Shown: positions 42,090-51,802, numbered from the stretch's first letter. The stretch is DNA of 64,000 bases from Paradesulfitobacterium ferrireducens (GCF_017310645.1 NZ_JAFLRH010000017.1:186001-250000), one strand, 5' to 3'. The notes: generated by a model not told the origin, from the sequence alone. A program made the numbers and translations.

Positions 42090-42839
42090 GTGTCAATCGA
42101 GTTATCCATGCCGAAATCCTGGCGGCAAGAAACCAAACCCCATAAATTCTGTCCGGGCTGCGGCCACGGGCTGGTCTTAAAGGCCTTGGGCCGGTCGATT
42201 GATGAGCTTGGCATTCAGGATAAAGTGGTCTTCGGGTGTGATATCGGCTGTTCTCTCTTAGCCTGGGATTTCTTCAATGTAGATACGGTTCAGACGCATC
42301 ACGGCCGCACCACTCCGGTCATTACCGGCATCAAGCGGGCCCGTCCCGACCGGATCGGAGTTGCCTATATGGGGGACGGAGGGGGCTATGCCATCGGTTC
42401 CCAGCATTTGGTCAACGCAGCTATGCGCAATGAGCGGATCACTGCAATCCTGGTCAATAATGCCAACTACGGTATGACCGGCGGCCAGATGGCACCCACA
42501 TCCCTCCCTGGGATGAAGACAGAAACCTCCCCTTATGGGCGTGATCCCGAACATACCGGGATGCCGATGCAGGGGCCGGAGATGGTGGCAGCCATTGCCC
42601 GCGAGGGGGCGTATGTGGCCCGTGGGACGATAGCGAATGTACGCCAAGCTACAACATTTATTAAACGTGCTTTGGAGAATCAAATGGCGGGGAACGGTTT
42701 TTCCTTTGTCGAGATTCTTTCAACCTGTCCGACCAACTGGAGCACCAATGCCAAGGATACCTGGCACTTTGTGGAGCAGGAAATGCCGAAATACTTCAAA
42801 GTCGGGGAGATCAAAGTCCCGGGCACGAAGGAGGAATAG
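42090..42839 (+). CDS. korB: 2-oxoacid:ferredoxin oxidoreductase, beta (TPP-binding) subunit
   Basis: The 249-residue protein contains CPGCGHG (cluster and TPP region, about 22-28) and the thiamine diphosphate motif GDGGGYAIG ending in LVNNANYGMTGGQ. GTG 42090 follows AAAGGGGGT. It lies between the alpha and gamma genes. Confidence 0.9.
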   Translation: MSIELSMPKSWRQETKPHKFCPGCGHGLVLKALGRSIDELGIQDKVVFGCDIGCSLLAWDFFNVDTVQTHHGRTTPVITGIKRARPDRIGVAYMGDGGGYAIGSQHLVNAAMRNERITAILVNNANYGMTGGQMAPTSLPGMKTETSPYGRDPEHTGMPMQGPEMVAAIAREGAYVARGTIANVRQATTFIKRALENQMAGNGFSFVEILSTCPTNWSTNAKDTWHFVEQEMPKYFKVGEIKVPGTKEE

Positions 42840-42843
42840 AGCC

Positions 42844-43419
42844 ATGGCCAAAGTGGTGAAGATTGCTTTAGCCGGGGAAGGCGGACAAGGGGTCCAGTCC
42901 GTGGCCCAGATCATGACCAATGCCGCCAATGATGAAGGCAAAGAGGCCCTTTACATCCCGAACTTCGGCGTGGAACAGCGCGGCGGGGTATCCATTGCTT
43001 TCTGCCAGATTTCGGACGAGAGAATCGGCGCACCTAAATTCGAAATCGGGGATATTGTCATCGCTTTAAGTGACCGGGCGGTGGTGCGCACCCAGCAGTA
43101 TGTGGGGCCGAAGACCATTTTTATTTATGATGCTTCGATCGAGCAGGCAGAGGAATATTTACCCACCAACGGGGCCAAAGTTCTGGCCATTCCCGCCTTA
43201 AAGATATCTAAAGAAGAACTGCATCCCCGGGTCTTCAATGTTATGATTCTGGGCGCAGCCTTGCAGGCCACCGGAGTGCTCACTCTGGATCAGGCCAAGA
43301 AGGCTTTAGAGAAAAAGCTCGGGTACAAATTCGAGCAAAATCCCAAGCTGCGCGAGTTGAACCATAAAGCCCTGGAGCGAGGAGCCCAGCTCATGCAGGA
43401 ACAATTAGCCGGAAAGTAA
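42844..43419 (+). CDS. korC: 2-oxoacid:ferredoxin oxidoreductase, gamma subunit
   Basis: The 191-residue protein starts with the gamma-domain sequence KIALAGEGGQGVQSVAQIM and has NFGVEQRGGVSIAF, typical of KorC/PorG. ATG 42844 follows the beta stop by four bases; the frame open farther upstream lies inside the beta gene. Confidence 0.9.
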   Translation: MAKVVKIALAGEGGQGVQSVAQIMTNAANDEGKEALYIPNFGVEQRGGVSIAFCQISDERIGAPKFEIGDIVIALSDRAVVRTQQYVGPKTIFIYDASIEQAEEYLPTNGAKVLAIPALKISKEELHPRVFNVMILGAALQATGVLTLDQAKKALEKKLGYKFEQNPKLRELNHKALERGAQLMQEQLAGK

Positions 43420-43481
43420 GATGTAACTTATTGGTGAGTAAATAAGATTAATTGAGTACTCCAAAGATAGGAGGGACAGTG

Positions 43482-43745
43482 ATGTCTTTAAAGGATAATC
43501 TCATCACGATTGAGGGACCCAAAGCGGTGTGGACGGTTTTTCCGCATCTGTGCAAGGGCTGCGGCCTCTGCATCGAGAAGTGCCCGGTGCGGACCTTGGA
43601 ATGGTCAGATAAGCTGGGTGTCTATGGCACCCCCGCCCCGCACGTGAAAGAGGAAATTCCCTGCATCGCCTGCAATATGTGTGAACTCGTCTGCCCGGAC
43701 GCCGCCATCACCGTGGGCAAGATTAAGCAGGCAGTGCATAAGTAG
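43482..43745 (+). CDS. korD: 2-oxoacid:ferredoxin oxidoreductase, delta (2[4Fe-4S] ferredoxin) subunit
   Basis: The 87-residue ferredoxin has two CxxCxxCxxxCP motifs, CKGCGLCIEKCP and CIACNMCELVCP. It would pass electrons from the TPP site to soluble ferredoxin. AGGAGGG precedes ATG 43482, and a terminator follows directly. Confidence 0.9.
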   Translation: MSLKDNLITIEGPKAVWTVFPHLCKGCGLCIEKCPVRTLEWSDKLGVYGTPAPHVKEEIPCIACNMCELVCPDAAITVGKIKQAVHK

Positions 43746-43751
43746 TAAGCA

Positions 43752-43776
43752 GGGGCGAGACATCGCCCCTTTTTTA
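43752..43776 (+). terminator. terminator of the oxidoreductase operon
   Basis: GGGGCGA and TCGCCCC are perfect complements around GACA and are followed by a T6-T7 run. Confidence 0.92.
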
Positions 43777-43835
43777 TTTCTGTGCATAACCTGCCCGCCG
43801 GAGGAAAACAATAAGCTGGATAGGGAGGGAATAGT

Positions 43836-45401
43836 ATGCGCAGTTGGACAAGAATGCTAAAAGAGCTTACCTCGCGCCCTCATACCCGCCAGATTCGCAA
43901 AGTTCCTCCTCTGCCGGTGGATTCTGAACTGCCTAAGCCCCTTTCCCCGAAGCTGATGCACTCGCTTTTAGGGGAAAGCACGGATATCATTTTCCGGGAA
44001 TTCAGCTTGCGCGGGCAAGAGGAGATCCCGTGCACTTTAGTTGCTGTAGACGGCCTGATTGATAAATTGATCTTGGACAGTTTTATCTTAAGGGTGTTAA
44101 TGGTTGATTTCGCCGGGGAAAAAGAGCTTGAGCAAATGACTGTTGACAATGCCTTAAAAACGGTTTACAAGTTTCTCGCGCCTGCAATTGAACTTAAAAT
44201 TATCAATAAAACCGGAGATGCTGTCGATGCCGTCCTATCCGGAGATGCGCTTCTTTTTCTAGGAGATACGGGCGAAGCCTTGATTATAGGCTCCCGGGGC
44301 TGGGCCAACCGCGGAGTCGCGGAGCCGGAAACCGAATCCGTGGTCCGCGGGCCCAGGGAAGGTTTTTCTGAGACCCTGCGTACGAGCACCTCCCTTTTGC
44401 GCCGGAAAATCAAACACCCTTCCCTAAGGATGAAGTCACTCAAAATCGGAGAATTGACTAAAACGGATATCGTGGTGACTTATATCGAAGGCTTAGCCAA
44501 GCCGGACATTGTGCAGGAGGTCATGCGGCGTCTGGGGCGCATTAAAATCGACGGCATTCTTGAGTCCGCCTATATCGAAGAAATGATCGAGGATGTACCC
44601 TATACCCCTTTTCCACAGGTGCGGCACACAGAGCGCCCGGATGTCCTGGCAGCGGCACTTTTGGAAGGAAAGGTGGGAATCATGGTAGACGGTACCCCGA
44701 TCGCGCTCATTGTCCCTGCGGTTCTGGCCCAGTTTCTCCAGGTGTCTGAGGATTATTATGAGAAGGCGGTTATTGTCATCCTGGTGCGCTTTATCCGTTA
44801 TGTGGGGGCGGCGGCGGCCCTGTTGGCACCAAGCATTTATATTGCAGTTGCAACCTACCATCAGGAGATCATTCCTACAACCCTGGCCCTGAGCATTGCG
44901 GCCGGGCGCTCCGGTGTGCCGGTGACTGCCTTATTGGAAGCAATACTAATGACCCTCGCGCTCGAGATTGTGCAAGAGGCGGGACTGAGGCTGCCGAAGC
45001 CGATCGGGCAGACAATTGGAATCGTAGGCGCGATTGTAATCGGGGATGCGGCGGTTAAAGCCAGCCTGGTCAGTCCTCAAATGGTCATTATTGTGGCGCT
45101 TACCGCAATTGCCACCTATTCCATAGCTTACTATGATTTGGCGATTGCCTTGCGGCTCATTCGCTTTCCGTTAATGCTTCTGGCCGGAACCCTGGGCTTC
45201 TTCGGGATTGGTCTTGGCTTATACGGGCTCCTCATTCATCTGTTAAGCTTGCGTTCCTTCGGACATCCGTATTTGAGCCCGGTTGCACCTTTGAGAATCC
45301 GCACCTTGCTTCAGGATACTTTTGTGCGCGCCCCCTGGTGGGCCTTAAAGAGACGGCCCCAAATTGCTGATGTTGATGAGCCGCGGGGAGGGGGACAGTA
45401 A
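43836..45401 (+). CDS. spore germination receptor subunit A (GerA family)
   Basis: The 521-residue protein has a soluble N-terminal half and five to six membrane helices from about residue 290. The segments DGLIDKLILDSFILR, VRHTERPDVLAAALLEGKVGIMVDGTP and AGRSGVPV are hallmarks of GerAA/GerBA/GerKA. It lies in the spore inner membrane and responds to germinants. The next gene starts in the stop codon. Confidence 0.92.
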   Translation: MRSWTRMLKELTSRPHTRQIRKVPPLPVDSELPKPLSPKLMHSLLGESTDIIFREFSLRGQEEIPCTLVAVDGLIDKLILDSFILRVLMVDFAGEKELEQMTVDNALKTVYKFLAPAIELKIINKTGDAVDAVLSGDALLFLGDTGEALIIGSRGWANRGVAEPETESVVRGPREGFSETLRTSTSLLRRKIKHPSLRMKSLKIGELTKTDIVVTYIEGLAKPDIVQEVMRRLGRIKIDGILESAYIEEMIEDVPYTPFPQVRHTERPDVLAAALLEGKVGIMVDGTPIALIVPAVLAQFLQVSEDYYEKAVIVILVRFIRYVGAAAALLAPSIYIAVATYHQEIIPTTLALSIAAGRSGVPVTALLEAILMTLALEIVQEAGLRLPKPIGQTIGIVGAIVIGDAAVKASLVSPQMVIIVALTAIATYSIAYYDLAIALRLIRFPLMLLAGTLGFFGIGLGLYGLLIHLLSLRSFGHPYLSPVAPLRIRTLLQDTFVRAPWWALKRRPQIADVDEPRGGGQ

Positions 45402-46498
45402 TGGAGAGGATTTCCGCCCACCAGTTCGTGATGCTGGGGGCCGCGGTCTTAATGGGTACCACCTTTTTTCCCGTTGCTCAAGTTGCATTGGGGGTGGGAG
45501 GCAGGGACGGCTGGATGGCCGTACTTCCGGCCTATGGATTGGCGCTGCCCCTGGGACTGATGATCCTGGCCCTGGCCCGGGAATACCCGGGTCAAAATCT
45601 GATCAAGATCTCAGAAACTGTTTTGGGGAAATGGACGGCTAAAGGAATCGGCCTGGTTTATCTTATAGTTAGCATTTATTTCGGTGCGTTGCTGCTAGCT
45701 CAGGTGGAGGATACTTTCAAACGTTCCGTATTACAGCTCACGCCCCACGTTGTGTTTATCGGCGCGATGCTGTTTTTGGTGGGGGCGCTCGCGTGGACTG
45801 GGATTGAGGTCTTCGGGCGTTTTGCGGAAGTGGTGTTTCCCTTAATTATTCTAGGACTTATAGCTAATATGGTTCTGACTTTGCCCCGCTTTGAATGGGA
45901 GGAGTTTTTCCCTGTATTCGGGGAGGGAATTAAGCCCATCTTATTTGCGGTGTTAAAATTGGCTCCCTATGCCTGTGAATATGCGTTGTTTGTGGCGGGG
46001 GTTATCGCTTATCTCCCGCAAGGGGGGCAAGATCAAACTCAGCTTAGAACAGGAGTGTGGCGTGCGGTGATCATCGTAGGGACGGTTAATGCCCTCCTTA
46101 CTTTGACTGAGCTCTTAGTTTTCGGCCCGGCTGAAGCCAAGCGTTTGAATTACGGTTTGCTCTCCCTTGGAAAGCTGGTCGAGATTGAAAAAACCATTTC
46201 CGGAGTGGAATCTCTGTTTTTGCTCATCTGGATGGGAGGCATGATTATTAAGGTGGGCGCCTTCTATTTTATGGGCATGTGGGGATTGCAGGCCGTATTT
46301 GGAGTGCAGGATCATGTAAAATGGTACTTGCTGCTGGCGGGAGTGTTTTTCGTCATTGGTCTCTTTTTTCAAAACGGTGTGGAATTAGTGCAAGAGTTAA
46401 GCGTTACGGATGATTATTTGATTTTACCCTTGGCGATTCTCTGGATTCCTCTGGTATGGGGAATTGTTCGTTGGCGTCGGAGGGGCAAAGCAGGATGA
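45401..46498 (+). CDS. spore germination receptor subunit B (GerB family, APC fold)
   Basis: The 365-residue membrane protein has about ten helices of the GerAB type, related to amino-acid permeases; this subunit binds the germinant in Bacillus. ATG 45401 overlaps the upstream TAA. Its own TGA overlaps the next ATG. Confidence 0.9.
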   Translation: MERISAHQFVMLGAAVLMGTTFFPVAQVALGVGGRDGWMAVLPAYGLALPLGLMILALAREYPGQNLIKISETVLGKWTAKGIGLVYLIVSIYFGALLLAQVEDTFKRSVLQLTPHVVFIGAMLFLVGALAWTGIEVFGRFAEVVFPLIILGLIANMVLTLPRFEWEEFFPVFGEGIKPILFAVLKLAPYACEYALFVAGVIAYLPQGGQDQTQLRTGVWRAVIIVGTVNALLTLTELLVFGPAEAKRLNYGLLSLGKLVEIEKTISGVESLFLLIWMGGMIIKVGAFYFMGMWGLQAVFGVQDHVKWYLLLAGVFFVIGLFFQNGVELVQELSVTDDYLILPLAILWIPLVWGIVRWRRRGKAG

Positions 46499-47700
46499 GC
46501 AAAAAACTAATCGTATTGATGGCATCAAGTCTTTTACTCTTGTCCATTTCGGGCTGTTGGGATAAGCGGGAAATTGAAGAGCTGGCCTTTGTCGTGGCGA
46601 TTGGACTTGATTATGACGCCCAGACCGAGAGCTACCAAGTGACCTTTCAAATGGCGGAGCCCAGCAAGGGAGGGGAAGGCGGCCCGAAGGTTGATACCAG
46701 GAACATAACGATTGAAGGTAAAAACATGATCGAGGCTACGAGCAAGAGTTTTGAATTTATCAATAAGCAAAACATTCCGGGAGCTGTTAAACTCATCATT
46801 GTCGGGAAAGACTTGGCCGAAAGAGGAATGAACGAAAGCCTTGATTTCTATCAACGCCTTTATCTTCTGCGGCGGACTGTGTTTTTGCTTCTGGCTGAGG
46901 ATAAAGCTCAGGATGTGCTTAATGTCAAATTGCGCACCAAGGATGTGCCGGCGCTGACTCTAGTTGATATCATAAATAACAGTTCGGATTGGTCTATTTC
47001 TCCTTTAGTCCGTTTGGGGCATTATCTTACAATCTTGGGCCGGAAGAGCGAGGATCCGGTGATTCCGGTCGTGCGTCCGGTGAAGCCGGGGGAAAACGGA
47101 ATGATTTACAAAGCCGACAAAGAAGGGGAAGCGGAAGAACTGCAGCTTAGCGGCGCCGGTATTTTCAAAAGAGACCGCTTAGCAGGATATTTGACGGAAG
47201 ATGAAACCAAGGGGTATCTGTGGCTGCAAGATGAAATCAAGTTACGTCTATTGGATACCTCCAATGAGGCCCCTCCGGTCTATGGGGGCCGGGTGGTCAC
47301 GACTAAAACCAAGGTGAAGCTTGAGACGGCGAAAGGGGTGAAAGGAGTGCGCTTTCTCATTTCGGCTAAGGCTACTATTGATGAATTTCAGTCCCGGGAA
47401 CAAGCCGACAATCCTGCTGAGATGGCTCCCTTTACCTATGATGCGGAAGAGAAAATGGCCCGGGAGATTACCCGCGAGTGTGAAGCCGCGCTGGCCAAAA
47501 GCAAAGAGATGCAATTGGATTTTTTGGGCATTGGCAGGCAAGTTGAAATTAATGATGTAAATTATTGGAAGGAAATTGAAGCAAGCTGGCCGGAGATGCT
47601 TGCGGAAATACCAGTAAGCGTCGAGGCCAAGGTTCAGGTGATTAACACCGGAGCGACCTTCCAAGGCCCGGTTAATTCCGAATCAGAAGGGGAAGAATAA
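46495..47700 (+). CDS. spore germination receptor subunit C (GerC lipoprotein)
   Basis: The 401-residue protein has a lipoprotein signal ending LSISGC (Cys at about residue 19) and WDKREIEELAFVVAIGLDYD, the GerC signature. It completes the A-B-C receptor operon. CGGAGGGG lies upstream of ATG 46495. Confidence 0.92.
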   Translation: MSKKLIVLMASSLLLLSISGCWDKREIEELAFVVAIGLDYDAQTESYQVTFQMAEPSKGGEGGPKVDTRNITIEGKNMIEATSKSFEFINKQNIPGAVKLIIVGKDLAERGMNESLDFYQRLYLLRRTVFLLLAEDKAQDVLNVKLRTKDVPALTLVDIINNSSDWSISPLVRLGHYLTILGRKSEDPVIPVVRPVKPGENGMIYKADKEGEAEELQLSGAGIFKRDRLAGYLTEDETKGYLWLQDEIKLRLLDTSNEAPPVYGGRVVTTKTKVKLETAKGVKGVRFLISAKATIDEFQSREQADNPAEMAPFTYDAEEKMAREITRECEAALAKSKEMQLDFLGIGRQVEINDVNYWKEIEASWPEMLAEIPVSVEAKVQVINTGATFQGPVNSESEGEE

Positions 47701-47720
47701 GAGCAGGATGCTGCTCTTTG
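47701..47720 (+). terminator. short hairpin at the end of the ger operon
   Basis: GAGCAG and CTGCTC pair around GATG and TTTG follows, directly after the gerC stop. It is a weak terminator candidate. Confidence 0.45.
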
Positions 47721-47737
47721 GGGTTATAGTCAGGAGT

Positions 47738-47765
47738 CAGTATTCAGTATTCAGTATTCAGTATT
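47738..47765. repeat. four tandem copies of CAGTATT
   Basis: Four exact 7-base units stand between the ger operon and gin. The related strings CAGAATT and AGTCAG recur at 59046-59098 and 60641-60675, so this belongs to a dispersed intergenic repeat type. Confidence 0.75.
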
Positions 47766-47842
47766 CAGGAGTTAAGTGACGCTGAGAAACTAGATTAAAC
47801 TGTATTTGGATAAAACTGGCCGAGAAAGGGCGAATGTTTTGA

Positions 47843-48049
47843 GTGAGTGCCAAGATCTTACCGGTGTGTCACGCATGTGGCTGTGTTCCGCGGTATGGCC
47901 TGTATGACGGGTTTAGACTGAAGGGAGCGTTTTTCTGCTCAGATTGTGAAGATAAGATGTTTACTGTGGAAATAGGCAGTGCCGAGTACGAGAAACTTGT
48001 TTGCGATGTGCGTACCCTGCTTTTTGGTGCAAGTTCTCCTAGAATATGA
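47843..48049 (+). CDS. csfB: anti-sigma factor Gin (CsfB)
   Basis: The 68-residue protein has the Gin zinc-binding pattern CHACG, then GxxxxG and FCSDCED (about residues 9-36). In Bacillus Gin inhibits sigma-G before engulfment is complete. It directly precedes yaaO, as in Bacillus and clostridia. GTG 47843 is used; AAAGGG is 12 bases upstream. Confidence 0.82.
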   Translation: MSAKILPVCHACGCVPRYGLYDGFRLKGAFFCSDCEDKMFTVEIGSAEYEKLVCDVRTLLFGASSPRI

Positions 48050-48082
48050 TAAAATTAATTCAAAATTCCTGGGGGAATGGGT

Positions 48083-49528
48083 TTGTCAGATTTGAGGGAC
48101 GGGCTTAGGAGTTATTTGGAAAAGGGATACTGTTCCTTTCATACTCCTGGGCATAAAGGCAGGCAGGAGTTTTTTTGCGGAGTGGATTTTCCTGGGTCTG
48201 ACCTGACCGAACTTCCCGGGCTGGATATGCTCCATGCCCCAGCCGGTATTATTGCCGAGGCCCAAGCCAAGGCCGCCGGAATCTTCGGGGCGGAAGAGAG
48301 TTTTTTTCTGGTGAACGGAGCCACGGTGGGAAACCAAGCCTTACTGCTGGCGCTTCCGGATACCGGACCTGTGCTTGTGAGCAGAGCGGCCCACCGGTCC
48401 GTATTTTCGGGTTTAATTCTGTCCGGACATCGGGTGACATACGCCCGGCCGGTCATTCATCCTGAATTTAACCTGCCCTTGGGTCTTGAAACAGATGAGA
48501 TTATAGGCGCTTGGGCCGGTGCGGCCGCCTGTTATGTGACGTATCCTACCTATTACGGCAGCTGCTGTGATCTTGAAGCCCTGCTAAAAGCAAGGGACGA
48601 GGATTTTCCCCGGCTTCCGGTATTGGTGGACCAGGCGCACGGCGCGCATTATCTGGGTGCGCTTTTTCCGCCCGGTGCCTTGGCTCTGGGAGCGGATGCA
48701 GCGGTACATAGCACCCATAAAACCTTAAGTGCTTTAACGCAAGGGGCGATGCTCCATGTCCAAGGGCAGAGATTGGATCGCGCCCGCCTGCGGCAAGGAT
48801 TGGAACTATTACAAACGTCAAGTCCCAGTTATTTGCTTTTAGCGTCTTTGGAGCAGGGAGCAGATTCGGCCTTGGTTCAAGGACATTGGGAGGAGCTGCG
48901 CCTCGAAGTAGAGCAGATTCACCGGGGTCTGGAAGGAAGGCTGCGCCTGCTGGATGCAAAGGATGAGCAAACCCTCGGCATTGCCCAGGTGGACTGGTCG
49001 AAAATCCTGGTCAATACGCGGCCATTGGGAATTTCGGCTCCCGTGTGTGTTGAGTTTTTGCGCCGGCGCTTTGGCATTGAGCCAGAGCTGTGGGATCACG
49101 AAAATATTCTGTTTCTCCTTGGGATCGGAAGCACTCCTGCAGATGTCAGGCTCCTGCGCCGGGGTTTGGAAAGCCTGCTCGAGCCGGAGTTTAGACATGA
49201 AGCCGGAGTCCGGAGCGGGGTTGGGTTTGGGAAATCCAACCGCTTAAAGCCGGTCCTTCCCGCAATGCTGCTTCCACCGCTACCCCCTCAGCGCCTGACA
49301 CCGCGCCAGGCTTTTTTTAGCAAGAAGCGCCTTGTGCCTTTAAGTGAAAGCTTGGGCCATACCTCGGGAGAAACGATCTCTCCTTATCCGCCCGGAATCC
49401 CGGTGGTGGTCATGGGAGAAATATTGACTGAAGAGGTGCTGGAGCTGCTAAGGTCCGAAGAAGAAAGGCTCTGGCAAGGATGGGAGCGTGCGGGAGAAAA
49501 ACGGATTTGGATTGTGGAGGATGACTAG
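48083..49528 (+). CDS. yaaO: Orn/Lys/Arg decarboxylase-type PLP enzyme (YaaO)
   Basis: The protein of about 481 residues has HTPGHKG at the N-terminus, VDQAHGAHYLGALFPPG and the PLP lysine in HSTHKTLSALTQG (near residue 211). It resembles the short form found beside gin. TTG 48083 has GGGGGAATGG at the right distance; ATG 48077 is nearly inside that site. The substrate is unknown. Confidence 0.88.
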   Translation: MSDLRDGLRSYLEKGYCSFHTPGHKGRQEFFCGVDFPGSDLTELPGLDMLHAPAGIIAEAQAKAAGIFGAEESFFLVNGATVGNQALLLALPDTGPVLVSRAAHRSVFSGLILSGHRVTYARPVIHPEFNLPLGLETDEIIGAWAGAAACYVTYPTYYGSCCDLEALLKARDEDFPRLPVLVDQAHGAHYLGALFPPGALALGADAAVHSTHKTLSALTQGAMLHVQGQRLDRARLRQGLELLQTSSPSYLLLASLEQGADSALVQGHWEELRLEVEQIHRGLEGRLRLLDAKDEQTLGIAQVDWSKILVNTRPLGISAPVCVEFLRRRFGIEPELWDHENILFLLGIGSTPADVRLLRRGLESLLEPEFRHEAGVRSGVGFGKSNRLKPVLPAMLLPPLPPQRLTPRQAFFSKKRLVPLSESLGHTSGETISPYPPGIPVVVMGEILTEEVLELLRSEEERLWQGWERAGEKRIWIVEDD

Positions 49529-49529
49529 C

Positions 49530-49859
49530 GTGAAAATGGTCGTAGCCATTGTGCAGGACAAAGATGTGAGCAAGCTTCTGGAGAGGATTACCCAAGCGGG
49601 GTTTGGGGCCACCAAACTGGCAAGCTCGGGAGGATTTTTGCGCTCGGGCAATACAACCTTGCTCATCGGTGTGGAAGAGGAAAAGCTGGAAGCTTTGCTG
49701 GAGTTAATCCGGGATACATGCAAGCAGAGGACGGAGATGCTCACCCAAGTGCAGCCGATTATCGGGCCGATTGATGCCCATGTTCCGGTGCCCATCGAAG
49801 TTACGGTCGGCGGAGCGACGGTGTTTGTGCTGGATGTGGTGCAATTTTTGAAAGTGTGA
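49530..49859 (+). CDS. darA: YaaQ/DarA-like PII-type cyclic-di-AMP receptor
   Basis: The 109-residue protein has the DUF970/PII-like fold: KMVVAIVQDKD, GFGATKLASSGGFLRSGNTT and a HVPVPIEVTVGGATVFVLDV tail. Family members bind c-di-AMP. GTG 49530 lies nine bases after GGAGG and gives the usual N-terminus. It follows yaaO directly; tmk, which usually lies between them, is absent. Confidence 0.85.
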   Translation: MKMVVAIVQDKDVSKLLERITQAGFGATKLASSGGFLRSGNTTLLIGVEEEKLEALLELIRDTCKQRTEMLTQVQPIIGPIDAHVPVPIEVTVGGATVFVLDVVQFLKV

Positions 49860-49863
49860 TTGA

Positions 49864-50712
49864 ATGAACAAAGAAGTATTGGAAAGAGCAGCTCATTCCG
49901 GCCGGATGGGGCACTTTTATATTTTCCATGGAGGCAGTCCCCGGGACAGACGGGACTTCGCCTTACGCCTGGCTATGATTCTCAATTGCCAAGGGCTGGA
50001 GAAGCCGTGCCACGTCTGTCCTTCCTGCCGCAAGATCCAAAGCGGGAATCATCCGGATGTTTCCATTCTGGAACCGCTAAAGGCCAGCCTGGGCATCGAA
50101 CAGGTTCTCAACTGGCAGGAAACGGTGTACCGCAAACACTATGAGGGAGAGTATAAGGTTTTTCTGGTGGAACAGGCAGATGCTTTGACGGCTGCGGCCG
50201 CAAACGCACTTCTGAAAATAGTGGAAGAACCGCCGGGGGAGACTGTGATTATTCTCAGCGCCCAAAATGCGGAGAAGCTTCTGGCGACCGTACGCAGCCG
50301 GGCCCAGCTTCTGTATTTCGCAGAGGGCGGGGAGGCCGGAGAAGAAGGGGAAGGAAGGCCTGAATGGACCGGTGCTTTACGGTTGAGCGGAGGCAGTTAT
50401 GCCTTAGCTGAGCAGATGATGCACCATGGGCCGGAAACGATAGCGGATTGGGTCGGGCGCTTTAGGCGGGCAGTTGGAGCGCGGGATTTTGTCGGGCTAT
50501 TTTCCTTGTTTCCGGTAGAAAGTGAGGAAGCTTCACTTTATTTACAGGCGTTGGCCGTTCAGTTTGAACAAGAGATGATTCAGGGAAAAAGCGCGGTTTC
50601 GGCATTATTGGCAGTGCGAGATGCTTTGAGTGCTTTGCAGCAGGCTAATTCCAGATTGGTGATTGAGGTCTTGGCCTTGCGACTATTCGAGCAGGGGGGA
50701 TATGGCGCGTGA
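49864..50712 (+). CDS. holB: DNA polymerase III subunit delta prime
   Basis: The 282-residue clamp-loader subunit has a zinc module CHVCPSC (about 50-56), VFLVEQADALTAAAANALLKIVEEPP and TVRSRAQ. It works with DnaX, encoded about 11 kb upstream. It lies four bases after darA and overlaps ricT. Confidence 0.9.
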   Translation: MNKEVLERAAHSGRMGHFYIFHGGSPRDRRDFALRLAMILNCQGLEKPCHVCPSCRKIQSGNHPDVSILEPLKASLGIEQVLNWQETVYRKHYEGEYKVFLVEQADALTAAAANALLKIVEEPPGETVIILSAQNAEKLLATVRSRAQLLYFAEGGEAGEEGEGRPEWTGALRLSGGSYALAEQMMHHGPETIADWVGRFRRAVGARDFVGLFSLFPVESEEASLYLQALAVQFEQEMIQGKSAVSALLAVRDALSALQQANSRLVIEVLALRLFEQGGYGA

Positions 50713-51500
50713 TTGAAGTTGTAGGAGTGCGCTTCAGGTCTGCCGGGAAAATATATTATTTTGCTCCGGGGGATTTGCAGCTTGAAGCAGGGGACAAAGT
50801 GATTGTTGAGACGGCCAGAGGGGTTGAATTCGGGGAGATTGTGATTGCTCCCCGGTCAGTGAGTGAGGAAGAAATCGTGCTCCCCTTAAAGCAGGTATTG
50901 CGCAAAGCGGGGGCGGAGGATGAGCGGATGGTGGAACAAAATAAAGCCCGGGAAAAAGAAGCGTTCCAAATCTGCTTAAAGAAAATAAGTGATCATAAGC
51001 TGCCAATGAAATTAATCGATGTCGAATATACTTTCGATGGGAACAAGATCATTTTTTCCTTCACGGCGGAAGGAAGAGTGGATTTCCGGGAACTGGTGAA
51101 AGACCTGGCGGCGGTTTTCCGCACGCGCATTGAACTGAGGCAGATCGGAGTACGGGATGAGGCCAAGATGCTGGGAGGAATCGGTTCATGCGGCCGGGTG
51201 TTGTGCTGTTCCTCATTTCTGGGGGATTTCGAACCGGTCTCGATCCGGATGGCTAAAGATCAGAAGCTCTCCCTTAATCCGACGAAGATTTCCGGGATTT
51301 GCGGGCGTTTGATGTGCTGCTTAAAGTATGAGAACGGCTGTTATGGCTGTGATGATAAAGAAGAGGAATATATAGAGGATCTGTTAGAGCTGGTAGAAGA
51401 AGTGGTGCCGGATAGAGAGGCGGTGCCGGCTGCTGCCGCGTCCAGACAGCCGCGTCATCGGAAAGGGGATAAGCAGAAAGGAAAGAGTGAGAAGGCATGA
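50709..51500 (+). CDS. ricT: RicT/YaaT-like PSP1-domain protein
   Basis: The 263-residue protein has the PSP1 domain and the cysteine-rich signature [16 protein letters not shown] and [16 protein letters not shown] (about 160-213). In Bacillus RicT supports RNA maturation with RNase Y and sporulation phosphorelay. GTG 50709 overlaps the holB stop. Confidence 0.9.
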   Translation: MIEVVGVRFRSAGKIYYFAPGDLQLEAGDKVIVETARGVEFGEIVIAPRSVSEEEIVLPLKQVLRKAGAEDERMVEQNKAREKEAFQICLKKISDHKLPMKLIDVEYTFDGNKIIFSFTAEGRVDFRELVKDLAAVFRTRIELRQIGVRDEAKMLGGIGSCGRVLCCSSFLGDFEPVSIRMAKDQKLSLNPTKISGICGRLMCCLKYENGCYGCDDKEEEYIEDLLELVEEVVPDREAVPAAAASRQPRHRKGDKQKGKSEKA

Positions 51501-51802
51501 GTCAGTTGACCCAGGCACTGGTGGAGATTGAGGAATTGTTGGCTTCTGTCCTGCGCGAGATTCAGAGTCTGCGGTCGTATATACAAGTGCTGGAAGAGGA
51601 AAATATACGGCTTAAACGGGATGCGGCCCTCCCCGCTCAGGAAACGGAGCGGGTGATTGCCAACGCGGAGCGGATTCAGAACGTAGCTCAGGAAAACTTG
51701 CTCCGCCTTTATAATGACGGCTTCCATGTCTGCCATTTGCACTTTGGCCAGCCGCTGGAAGGGGATTGTTTGTTTTGTATGGGGTTTTTGAGGAAGGATT
51801 AG
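51497..51802 (+). CDS. yabA: DNA replication initiation control protein YabA
   Basis: The 101-residue protein has an N-terminal coiled coil ([23 protein letters not shown] is its core, partly shown as [10 protein letters not shown]) and a C-terminal zinc site HVCHLHFG...CLFC. YabA ties DnaA to the sliding clamp. ATG 51497 overlaps the ricT stop. Confidence 0.88.
   Translation: MSQLTQALVEIEELLASVLREIQSLRSYIQVLEEENIRLKRDAALPAQETERVIANAERIQNVAQENLLRLYNDGFHVCHLHFGQPLEGDCLFCMGFLRKD

Noticed and set aside
47738-47765. CRISPR-like repeat
   Set aside because: The units are 7 bases in direct tandem without spacers, and no cas gene is present anywhere in the window.
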